NCBI GenBank assembly: GCA_030998225.1
Contig: JAPYXD010000752.1
Span: 18,368,501-18,432,500 of the forward strand
Length of the DNA: 64,000 nucleotides
Direction: 5' to 3'
From: Diplolepis rosae
Lineage: Eukaryota; Arthropoda; Insecta; Hymenoptera; Diplolepididae
The translations under genes were made by a program, and so were the position numbers. Numbering within the stretch: position 1 is the first letter of the stretch; each line of letters opens with the position of its first letter. Below, piece by piece: positions 33,061-45,500 of this stretch. The notes beneath the pieces were generated by a model. That model was not told where the DNA came from and ran no database searches. It saw nothing but the letters and a program-made list of their open reading frames with translations.

Positions 33061-33260
33061 AATTTGTAAATACCTTCTTTTGATCTTTAATTAAACATGT
33101 CAAAACAAGGAAATCGCCTGAGAGACTGGCAGAGGGGTTGTTGTATTCTAATTTTTCTTTTAGGCGGGAACCCTCTCCCTTCTGCCAGTTTCTCTTATTA
33201 CAGAGTTTTGGTTTACCCTTTCCTTAGTATTTTACAATATATATATATGTTTGTCCAGGG
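33061..33260. other. Boundary region before repeat array, small hairpin
   Basis: AGAGACTGGCAGAGGG (about 33120) faces CCTTCTGCCAGTTTCTCT (about 33178), forming an imperfect hairpin. No gene. TCCCTTCTGCCAGT recurs at about 49130 at the start of the right-hand array. Confidence 0.35.
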
Positions 33261-36200
33261 TGTACTTCAGGGACAACAAATCATATGCATTGTGTAGTTC
33301 AGGGACATTTTGTTACTTCCAGCCCCGTCCTGGAAGTCCTAGCGGTACATCGTTTACTTCAAGGACGGTCCTGGAAGTACACATTACGTATACTATTTAA
33401 TGATTTTGGTTTTATTAAACATGGTATTGCTTTTTGAGGAGTAATTTTATACGAAAACGTCATTTCTCATATCCAGGTTGAGATGTATATACCAATAAAA
33501 CGTTTCAGTTCAATGGGTGTTGTTATAAAGCTGGACGTAATTTATGGTAATTTATGAGAACTTTGTATTCATATGCATTGGTTCAATCCAGGACATCCAG
33601 AAATATGATCATACTTGCAGCTAATGTCGTATGCAAGGTGTACTTCCGGGACGTTCCAAATTCTAGTCTTTATTAGGTTCAAAGACAGCAGCTAAAATGT
33701 TCTGAGCAGAGAAAAACAACATGCAACGCATTCTGACTTAGCCAATGCACAATTTGCGTTAAACTCAATGGAAATAAAATAACCAAGTATAATTATGTCT
33801 GAAAAAAAGGAAAAAAAAATAAAAAAATGGTGACATACTAAAAGTTGCACAAAGATAACAATACTGCAAATGCGATAACTGCAGAGTATTAGTTACGAAT
33901 ACAAGGTGTACTTCCGGGACCGTGCCATATTTGGAAATGCGATATGTCACAACTTGTATCTTATTCTTGATGTTATCTTTCCATTATTCAAATACTTGAT
34001 CATATTCTATACACAAATATCCACTATATGTCCGAATACAGGAGGCTACAATAAGTGACTTGACAGTATAAGCAACGTTACGGTCCCCGAAGTATACCAT
34101 GCGCTCGAAACTAGTACCCTGTAATAACCGCTACGTCCTTTAACAAGCCTATATACGGTATCGTTATCTTTTGTGCTAATGATAGCATAAAGGAAATGGT
34201 TGAGGTTTTACTTTCTGATGAATTTTATGTTTACATTTCCGAAATACTTGATTATATTCTATGCACAAATTTCTACCATCTCTCCTTCTAAATTAGGCTA
34301 GATTGGGTGACTTAGCTTCATCTGACCAAAAAAAAAATTGTAGTATGTATAAGTGGAAGTGCGTTGCAGTCGTTTCCCTTTTGTGAAATATTGTATGGCC
34401 TGTCAGGCCATTGAAAACCCCATACAAATGTGTATGCAGCATTTTTATCTTTCTTGAAAGTTTAAGTATACCTCAATTCCGTTTTTTGTGCTACGAAATG
34501 CGAACAAGAAGCATCTTCTCAAGGTAGGAGGAAAATAATAAATTTATTTTATATTTCAACGATTCAGGTAACAACAGCATCAACTTTTTCAATACGAGCA
34601 GCGTTAATGAAAAAAACTCAAAACACTTTACTCGAAGTTTTCGCAAATAAGGCAAATTATTAAATAAGATACTCAGAATTACAAAGGAAGTTATAACAGA
34701 CATTAATATAGTTTGAGATTCAGGGAAACTAAACTATGGTGAAATAGGGCCAACAGTAGCACAAAAGTTAACAATACCGCATACTGACTTCTAAAACGAT
34801 GCAGCCGTCATTACAGAGTACTAATTACAAGCGTAACGTGTACTTCCGGGACCGTGACTTTACTGATACTGTGTGTACTACAGGGACATTAAAGTATATC
34901 CCAAAACTGTGTGAAATGAGACACAGGAGCATCTTGTACAGTACAAGGCCACCAGCAATGCATCCCTAGTCTGGCAGTTTTGGAATTTTATCAAGATAAC
35001 AGAAAGATACGAAGTCACCAAATATGGACTACTTTGGAAAAACAAAACAATTTGGAAATGCGATATGTCACCACTTGTATCTTATGCTCAATATGATTCA
35101 TGCATTATTCAAATACTTGATCATATTCTATACACAAATATCCACTATATGTCCTCCTACAGGAGGCTACAATGAGTGACTAGACAATATAAGCAACGTT
35201 ACGGTCCCCGAAGTATACCATGCGCTCAAAACTAGTACCCTGTAGTAACCGCTACGTCCTTTTACAAGTCCATATGCGGTATTTTTATGTCTTGTGCTAC
35301 TGTCACTTTACTTTTACTGTTGACCTTAATCAAGATCTCCATTTATCTTACTTCAGAGATAATGGTGGTTTTTCGCAAAACATCCTATTTACCGTTCAGT
35401 CCAAAGATAAGATTAAATTTATTGAAAACATTTTTGCTAATTATTCACATATTCTAGAAAATGTTGCCCTATTTGTTGTTATGTTGCTGATATTTTTGCC
35501 TGACATTGATTGAAATAAGACAGAAATTACTATTTTTCATTAACCTGTTACACTTCTTCCCGTTATAAAAGAAATTTTGAATGAATTTAATGTCTGCCAC
35601 GAATTTTTTTACCATCTTACTTTCTACATTTAAAAATTTTGTTATCTGCAAAAAGTATAGGTGAAAGCTGTCAAACTCTTCGTTTTGACGCTACTTGCAT
35701 GGTCAAAGATCTTTTTAGTTTACGGAAACGTAAAACTTAGATCCAAATTTGGGTTCATGTTTTTTTATATACATATTTGTGTAAGTTCTCGGTAGCCATC
35801 GAAATGTCTCAAATGATCTTACAACCTTTTCTTAAAGCGAAAGGACTTTTTAGACGCATTACTACTCACTTATTTTGAAATTTAAACAGGATCAGTCGTA
35901 TCATTTATTGTAGCCCACTTCAGATGGACGGATAATGGATATATGTGCGTAAAATGTGATCCAGTGCTTAGAAATAGAAAGATGATATAAACGCAAAGAT
36001 ACGAGCTTCAACATATACCATCTTCGAATTTGTTCTTTTTTTCCTACGTAAGCCATAATCAGTGATATGATTGTTATTAATATTGATGAAATATCAAGGT
36101 TGCCATAATAGGACTGCATCACAGGTGACATTGTACTGCGCAAGGTGCTGCTGTGTTGTAATTTACACAGTTTAAGAAATGTACTTTGAAGGTCCCTGTA

Positions 36201-38262
36201 GTACACAAAGCATAAATAAGATCACGGTCCCGGAATTACACGTAGCGCTTGAAACTAGTACCCTGTAGTAACCACTGCATCCTTTTACAAATAAATATGC
36301 GGTAATATTTTTTGTGCTACTGTTACCCTTCATTTATCTTACTTCATAGATAATGGTGTTTTTTCGCAAAAATTCCTATTCACCGTTTAATCCAAAGATT
36401 AGATTAAAATTATTGAAAATATTTTTGCTAATTATTCACATATTCTAGAAAATGTTTCCCTATTTGTTGTTATGTTGCTGATATTTTTGCCTGACATTGA
36501 TTGAAATAAGACAGAAATTACTATTTTTCATTAACCTGTTACACTTCTTCCCGTTATAAAAGAAATTTTGAATGAATTTAATGTCTGCCACGAATTTTTT
36601 TACAATCTTACTATCTATATTTAAAAAATTTTTATCTGCAAAAAGTATAGGTAAAATTGTCAAAGTTCTACTTAGTTGACGGGAGCGTAAAACTCCAATT
36701 CAAATTTTAATTCTTTCTTCTTATATACATATTTGTGTAAGTTCTTAGTAGTCATCGAAATGGCTCAAATGATCTTACAGGCTTTTCTTAAAGCGATAGG
36801 ACTTTTGAGACGCATTTCTACTTACTTATTTTGAAATTTAAATAGGATCAGATCAAGCCGTATCATTTATTGTTGCCAACTTTAGATGGACGGATAATGG
36901 ATATATGTGCGTAAAATGTGATCCAGTACTTAGAAATAGAAAGATGAATTAAACGCAAAGATACGAGCTTCAACATATACCATCTTCGAATTTGTTCTTT
37001 TTTTCCTACGTAAGCCATAATCAGTGATATGATTGTTATTAATATTGATGAAATATCAAGGTTGCCATAATAGGACTGCATCACAGGTGACATTGTACTG
37101 CGCAAGGTGCTGCTGTGTTGTAATTTACACAGTTTAAGAAATGTACTTTGAAGGTCCCTGTAGTACACAAAGCATAAATAAGATCACGGTCCCGGAATTA
37201 CACGTAGCGCTTGAAACTAGTACCCTGTAGTAACCACTGCATCCTTTTACAACTAAATATGCGGTAATATTTTTTGTGCTACTGTTACCCTTCATTTATC
37301 TTACTTCATAGATAATGGTGTTTTTTCGCAAAACTTCCTATTCACCGTTTAATCCAAAGATTAGATTAAAATTATTGAAAACATTTTTGCTAATTATTCA
37401 CATATTCTAGAAAATGTTTAAAGTAAGTTTAAAGTAGGCTACAATGAGTGATTTGACATCATCTGATCGAAAATACATTCCAAGATAAGTTAGTTGTTAT
37501 ACGTTACAAAAGTCCTATCGCTTTTAATAAAATGTTGTAAGAACATTTGAGCCATTTTAATGACTACTAATAACTTATAGAAATATGAATACATAATGAA
37601 AAAACCCAAATATGAATTCAAGTTTTACGTTCCAGTCAACTAAAAAGAACTTTGACAATACAAGTAGCGTCAATACGAGGAGTTTAAAAACCTTTCCCAG
37701 AACTTTTTGCCAATAAGAAAATTTTCAAGTATAGATAGTAAGATGGTAAAAAAGTTCGTTGCAGACATTAATTTAATTCAAAATTTCTTGTATAACGGGA
37801 AGAAGTGTAACAGGTTAATTAAAAAAGTAATTTCTATCTTTTTTCAATCACCGTTACGAGAAAATATCATCAACATAAGAAAAAATAGGAAAAACATGTT
37901 TTGGAATATGTAAAAATAAATTCTATAAATTCAATCTAATCTTTAGAGTGAAGGATGGATACGAAGTTCTGTGTAAAACCAGCATTATCTTTGTAGTAAT
38001 AACAATAAAAGGTAACAGTACCACAAAAGATATTACCGTATATTTATTTGTTGAGGGATGCAGCGTTTACTACACGGTACTAGTTTCAAGCGCAACGTAA
38101 TTGGACTAAGACAGAATTGTACAATATTCCATTGACCTGTCTCACTTCTTTCCGTCATGACAGAAATTTCAAATTAAATAAAAGTCTGCAACAAAATTGT
38201 TTACCATCTCACTCTCTATATTTCAAAACTCTTAACATATTTGCAAAATGTATAGGTAAAGG
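33261..38262. repeat. Left flanking repeat array of the tyrosine-recombinase element
   Basis: A mosaic of related kilobase units. 33261-35200 holds two diverged units about 1.1 kb apart (landmark GGAAATGCGATATGTCAC at 33936 and about 35051). 35200-37420 holds about 2.3 units of the 960-bp monomer (landmark TTCATTTATCTTACTTCA at about 35336, 36330 and 37291). About 37480-37850 is an inverted partial monomer. 37858-38262 is a 400-bp segment repeated directly at 49440-49855. Short motifs TGTACTTCCGGGAC and GTCCCTGTAGTACA recur throughout in both orientations. There is no coding capacity; short ORFs here are repeat artefacts. Confidence 0.85.
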
Positions 38263-39507
38263 TTAATTTGGGTAAAAATTCCGAAAAAATTAATTATGGA
38301 TCATGTTTGTCGCATGTCCACACGAAATGAGATATCGATTTGAAACTTGGGGAAACTGAATTAAAGACAATAAAAAAGGTTTATCTGGTCCTGAATATTC
38401 ATAAATATAAGACAAAATTTCAATAAAATAAATATAATAAATATAATTTTAATAAATATTTTTAATAAGCAGAGATGCCGAAACTACAGCTGTTTCGAAT
38501 CGATAAAATTATAAAAATAGATATTTTGCTCAAAAATTTCATATTGGAATACTTAAATTACTAAATAAGAATAAATTGAAATTAATAGTTTAATTTAAAA
38601 CTCTAAACATTTTTCTTAACAATAAACTTTACTGACGAATTGATTTTATAATTTTTTTATCATCCTTAAATTTTAGAACATATCTCTGATGTTTATTTTA
38701 ACCTAACTTTTCCAGAATATCTGATAAATAAACGTAATTTTCAAAATTGAATATTTCGTTATTTTGAATCTTTCTTCTGCTTTGCGTTTCTTTTGCATGG
38801 AGTTTATACTATATAAAATATTCACAAAATTTCACACCGCTGGTCGTTGTAAATTAGTTTATCACATTACGAGTTTATCACAACTTCATAAATAGTGGTA
38901 TTTTTCAAAAACCTTTATAATTTTTAAATATTTTTAAAATTTTCAGAAATTGTCATAATTTTCAAAAAATTTTAAATTTTCTTAACGTTTAAAATATTTC
39001 CAAGGAAAATTTTCAAGTTTTCAAATATTCCAAAAATTTTTAAATATGTTATCTTGGAAAGTGGGCAATGCAAGCTATGCTTTACTTCCGTCACCCAATA
39101 GAATCTACTCTCTGCCGTAAGGCAGACAAAGAAATCATACTATTTAATGTGCTAATTCAAAATTCAAAAACTACGAAAAATCAATAATTAATGCAGTAAA
39201 AATTATTATTATTTACATAAAATGTGTTGAAATTTAGATCCATAGTTAAACTTGAATATTAATAACTTTTACTATATGATATTGTATATCAATTATTTGT
39301 AGTTTTTGAATTGCGAATTAGTCCGCCAAATAGTATTAGCTGCTTTTCGCTTCTCTACCTGAACTCCTTCTCACGCTTGCGCAGTAAGAAAAGCAGCAGG
39401 TTTCTGAGATCGCTGCCACGTTTTTCAATACCGAATCTAACAGTGACCGGTCTTGTGCAGCACCAGTTTGAAATTTAAGTATTTGTTTGAAGTCAAATGT
39501 GAGAAAA
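38263..39507. other. AT-rich region upstream of the recombinase-SET gene, probable promoter and 5' UTR
   Basis: 38263-39330 is AT-rich with no gene. 39340-39500 is less AT-rich (CTCACGCTTGCGCAGTAAG at about 39371) and directly precedes the start codon at 39508, so it is the likeliest promoter or 5' UTR. No canonical TATA box stands out close to the start. Confidence 0.4.
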
Positions 39508-42500
39508 ATGTGGGCACTTTTAACGTTTAACAATGGACTGTCCTTTTGTGTGTGCTCTCGTAAATCTATAAAGCAGCATCTTTATGATGATGTATTTCTC
39601 GTAGTTTGGAAAGGTCTTAAGTGCGAAGCAAGGATTTTAGGTTATAACGGTAAGTATTATTCCAGTTTTCAAAGCAATGTCTCAAATAAATATTCATCTT
39701 GAAAAGAGTGACCATTCATTTAATTTTATGTAGGTATAAAATCAGGGTGTCCCATGTAGGATACTAATAGGGACGCTGAAATAAAAATTGTGTAATTTTC
39801 CAACGTTCAACGTGGGCTTGATTCTCACCCATGACCAACATAGTAAAGATGCAATGTTCCACGTGGTTATTATACTTTTAAGGTTATATAAAATCACACT
39901 GTAGTGTAATTTCGCAAAATCAACTGTGAAAATCACTACGTAAAACATTGTATTTTGACTACATTGGACATAGGTAATAATCGCGTTTATGTTAAACGTG
40001 GGATAATTACGCAAAAAAAAATTTTAGTGGATTTTTAAGAAAAATTTCAACAGTATTTTAATGTGAAATTGTTTTACTGACAGTTCTTCCAACAAAATAT
40101 TTGAAAATCTAAATTTTACCTTGCTTTAGTTACCGAAATTGCTACAGATATTCTTGAAAATTTCATATAATGTGAAAAGTATAAAATTAGAAAATTTATT
40201 AGTCAAAATTTAACCTCAATTATTATTCTGCTTTAACGTTTTCAATAAAATAAAATACATATTGTGCATTTTAGTAGAACCTTACAGATAAGGTAAAAAT
40301 GTTTAGGTAAAAAATTATTTATTTCAAAAAGACCTAGAAGTTACCTGTTAATTATTTTTTCATAAAAATCCTGAAGACAAAATTGTACATTTCGAGAAGA
40401 TCTACAAATTTTCTCCAGATCCCTATAATTTAATACACAGTTCAGATAATATATTGTCTTTTATATATATACACTACCCTGCAAAAGTTTGGACTCATCT
40501 GTTGTTTAATGTATTGTCGAAGTGTGTTAATTTTTATAAAAACAAGTTGAACATTTTTTTTCGATAATGGCATGAATGTTAATAAATTTTTTTATCTGAT
40601 GATCCCAAGTTGAAGGCAAAATGTTAGTTTTATAAGAATATATTACAAAAAACGTTAAATTTAAATTTTTTTGTGGAACGTTAATAACTCTAAAAGTAAC
40701 TAACATTTTCAAAAGATTTTGGTCTCGTTCCAAAGATAAGTTTTCATAGTAATTTACAAACTGTTCAAGATATTTTCAGAATTTTTTCCTGGATTTTACC
40801 CTGGGGTCAAACATGATGCAAAATATTCGTAAAATTTAAAAGATGTGTAGCTTCTCATAACATTATTTTATAATTCAATATATATCATATTTTAATAGAA
40901 TTTAGAAATATTTATGAAAATATTGATATTTTGTATTTATTCATATAATGTATAGAGTACAGTCTTTATTTGAAATGTTACGACGTTTTTGTACCATGTT
41001 TGACCCCAGGGTAAAATCGAGGAAAAAGTCCTGAAAATATCTTGAACAGTTTGTTAATTACTATGAAAACTTACCTTTAAAACGAGACCAAAATCTTTTG
41101 AAAATGTTTGTTATTTTTAGAGTTATTAACGTTTTACAAAAAAATCTAAATTTAACGTTTTTTGTAATATATTCTTATAAAATTAATATTTTGCCTTCAA
41201 CTTGGGATCATGAGATAAAAAAATTATTAAAATTCATGCCATTATCGAAAAAAAAATGTTCAACTTGTTTTTATAAAAATTAAAACTCTTCGACAATACA
41301 TTAATCAACAGATGAGTCTAAACTTTTTCAGGGTAGTGTATATATTTTTATTGTGATTTGACGAATTTTTTCATTGTTGTTTATAGACGATCAGAAAATA
41401 CTAGATGAAATGGCAGGCCATTTAAACAATGACTTTCCTAAAGTGTATTTGCCTTTCCTAAGCAACTATGTATCTACTGCTCCATACATTGTTTCCAACA
41501 AGGTACTTGCTGAAGTGACTTGTTCCTCAAAGAGAAATGTTTTAAGTACAATTAACAACGGAGCAAAAAGAAATTTAGCAACAGCAAAGTATGATAGGAA
41601 AACAAAAGCTGATCATTTACAGAAATCCAATGCAAAAGAAGTAGAAATCAATGTTCAAGAGAGCAACAAAAATTATTCAGAAACTAAGGATTCAAATCAA
41701 CCTATTGTAATAAAGGATAAAACAAAAACAAATAATATACGAAAAATGTCATCACCGTCTAGGGAAAATGGAAAAACAATAGAGGAAGAGAACGATCAAA
41801 ATGGAGAGACGAATATTCAAGAGGAAAAGGATTTTAACTCAGACGCAGATAAGGGACATCGTAAATTTATCAAAAAGTCGGATACTAATGAAGAACGAAC
41901 TAAAAAATCAACTTCATATAAGATTTCTTCGCTAATCGAAAAAAATGAAAAGTTGGAAACAATTGCTATGAAACAGAGCAAGCGAAATGAGCTTGATGAC
42001 CTTGAGACAGAAGCTGATGACGTAAATCAAATAAATACAACGAAATCTACAAATGTTTCACATGAATGTGAAAAAGTGGATTCGCATCTTAATACGTCAC
42101 CAATCAGGGATATTATCAAGACAAAGGGCTATTTTGCAGAAAAATCTGACGTATATAATGGGAATGAGGAAATTGAGCTAGAGGAAAATGCAGATGAAGT
42201 TGAAAAGATGAGTGGGCTTAAGGCACAACCGGTAAAATCTGCTACAGGAAACGACGAGGATAAAGACTGTAGAATGTCCAAAAATATCGATGATCAAAAC
42301 AGAGAAAAAAATTCTGAAAATAAAAGTTCTGAACAATCAGTCGACGACAATGAGACGCGCCAGGAAAATACGTGGATTGAAGATCAAAGTTTCCTAGCTA
42401 ACAATAGTGTCCATACGCAAATTTCTCAATCAGGTTCCACTGCAACAGAAATTTTAAAAACTATTTATGAAGGAAGTTATATAGAAGAAAACAATAACAT

Positions 42501-45500
42501 CCATACATGTTTATCTACGAAATGTGTTTCTCATAGTAAAAACGATTTCATAGAAACCTCCGATAAGTGCTCTTCACTTGACAGAAACGCTAGTGCAGAT
42601 ACTAATTACGTCTCTTTTCCTATCTCAATTTTGAATCTTTCGTCAGATCAACAATTGAATATTGCGAAAAACTGCTGCGTAACATTTCAGGATGTTGGAA
42701 ATTCTCTCGAACTGGCTATAGATTCTTCGAGGTCTGAAGGCATTCTTCGATCTCCTGAAAAAACAAGATTCTCTCCAAATTCCATGAACCTTTTACCTTT
42801 AAGCATAGCTGAAAGTTTTATTGGCCAACTTGAAGAGACCGTGAGCAACTCAATGGACAATAGAAGTGACCAAGAATTTGAACGAATCGACGTGAATGGA
42901 ATGAATCAGGATGAGGACTATGCTCAAAATAATAATGTATTGTATCCACAAGAAGATTCAGACAATGATCAGGATTATGTTCCAGAAGAGGATGTGACAA
43001 ATTACTCAGACGATTCAAATGATGAACTTGATGAACGAGAGCAGAGTTCACTTCTGATCCAACAGCCGTTGAGAAATACATCATATAACTCCAGCGATAA
43101 CTTTGATGTCTCTGCTTCGGCAAATGAACCTGGAATGCAAGCTCCAGACGACACTAAACTAAGCGTAGAGCATTCGAGAGGACCTTCAGGGTCTGGAAAA
43201 AAACACTGCTGTTTTTATTGCAAAAAAATTATCAGTAAATTATCCCGTCATTTAGAGTCGGTTCATAAGGATCAAATTGAAGTAAAGAAATTTATAAATT
43301 TGCCAATAAATAGTAAAGAGAGAAAGGATATTATAGCAACCATTCGTAAAAATGGTGATTTTTCATATAATAATGACATTAAAGTAAATACTGGAAAATT
43401 AATAGTCTGCAGGCGACCAAATGGAAAATTTAAAAAAGATGCGACTCATTTTGTCATTTGTGGAAAATGTAAAGGATTCTACTCAAAAAACACCCTGAGG
43501 CATCATGTTGTAAAATGCACGAAAGGCGTCAGTAAAAATAGTAGATCAATCCTCGTCATGGGACGCAAAATTAGCAGCAGGATCCACGAGTCGGCAAGCA
43601 AACTTTTACGACAAATGGTATTTCCAGTTTTAAGGGAAGATGAAATAGTTAGGCTAATTCGATACGACATGTTAATAATTTCTCTTGGAAATAAATTGTG
43701 CGAAAAGCATGGAAATTATCAACATCAACATGATATGATTAGAGCAAAATTAAGACTTCTAGGTCGATTTCTCAAAGAAATGAAAAGATTGGAAGACGAC
43801 GTTACGGATATGGCTTCAATATTTCGTCCAAAGTTTTACAAGAGTGCTAAAGAAGCAATAAAAAAACTTGCAGAATTCGATGAGATATCGTCAACGTTTG
43901 GACGACCAACAATTGTGACCCACTTATTTTCTTTGCTGAAGATAACAGGAAATCGACTTGTTACAATTTATATAGAACAAGAGAATGCAGAAAAGCAATT
44001 CAGTGCAGAACAATTTCTGAAAGTTTTAACGGAAGACTATGGGGCAAGCATGAATAAAGGTGCAGTTGATCATTCCCTACAGGCTAGGCGCAGCAAAAAA
44101 GTTGACCTTCCATCTCAAGAAGACATTATAAAATTACATGAATTTTTGAAAGTAAAACGAGTCCGAGCTTATAACAATCTGCTTGAGCAGTATTCAAATG
44201 ACGATTATTTTTCTTTACTGGAAAGTTCACTCTCTACAATCCAGTTATTTAATCGTCGACGCGCTGGAGAAATGGAAAGAATGCTAGTGGCTGACTTTAA
44301 TAACAGAGAGGATTTTTCTTCAACTAACGCTAAAGAGTTATTGAAAAATTTGTCTAACCTCTCAAAAAAACTAGTTAAGGAGTACACACGCGTTGAGATT
44401 CGTGGTAAACTCGGCCGTATAGTACCAGTGCTAATTCGCAGCGACATAGTAAAGTGTCTAGAACTTCTAATTTATTATCGAGATCGAGCGAACATTCCTC
44501 CCGGAAATAAGTATTTATTTGGACTGCCTGGAATGGACAAACACAGGTACAGGTACTTGAGAGCATATAACTTATTGAGAAAGTTCTCTGTTGAATGTGG
44601 GGCCTCAACACCTTTTACGTTGCGGGGCACGAAACTGAGAAAACATGTTGCTACTGCTTGCATAGGGCTAAATTTGACTCAAAGTGAACTTTTGGACCTC
44701 GCGGATTTCATGGGACATGACAAAGAGATTCAAAAAAAGATTTACTGTCAGCCTACTTTTCAGCGTGATGTCCTTCAAATGACACAATTGTTACAGAAAG
44801 TTCAAGGTGATCCTGATATTTTGAATGATGGAAACTCGGATACTGATTCCGAAACTGAAAATCAACAAATCGATGAGACAGGAGGTGAATTGAGCAACGA
44901 ATTATTACCCTCCAGCATGTTTTATCATGTTCTGAAACTTTAATTTATTTCAGAAACTTCGGTCACCAGACACTCCGATGGTTTGATTGCTACTGAACAT
45001 TTGTCAGAGGAAAGTACTGTCTTATCCGGTAAGTTCAATTTAACATATATAAATTAAGCAACCCACATAACAAAAGACCTTCCATGAACGTTCCTGGAAC
45101 AATAACGTACGCTGTTTATGAAGTCTTAAGTATTAAGTAGTATTTCGAATTGATCATAAAATTTGCCTGAATATCCCGGGAACCTTTCAAGAATGTTATG
45201 AGAAAATATTTAAGGAACCTTCCAAGTAACTGAAAAGCGTTAGTTCAAAAGTAATCATTCTCATATATTTCATTAGTATATCTACATGTATTTTCAAATT
45301 CATTCGCGGAGGTGCATATATGTTTCACACGTTTGTTTATAAAATCTTCTTCAAATGTTTCTAACAATGCAGCATACGTTGGACTCTGTATTGAAACGTG
45401 TAGAAAAGATCGATTATCCCTTCCGCAAATGTTATCATATTCTGTAGCAATAATATAATGTTGCACGTTCAAAGTTAGATTCATGATATTTTCTTTTCAG

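Noticed and set aside
35220..37913. Several ORFs of 60-101 codons in the left array, repeated in the right array
   Set aside because: They recur only because the 960-bp monomers recur, occur on both strands, and accumulate stops freely between copies.
42818..43123. 101-codon minus-strand ORF inside the recombinase exon
   Set aside because: It is the antisense of an acidic Asp/Glu/Ser-rich coding region, which yields open His/Leu/Ser-rich frames by composition.
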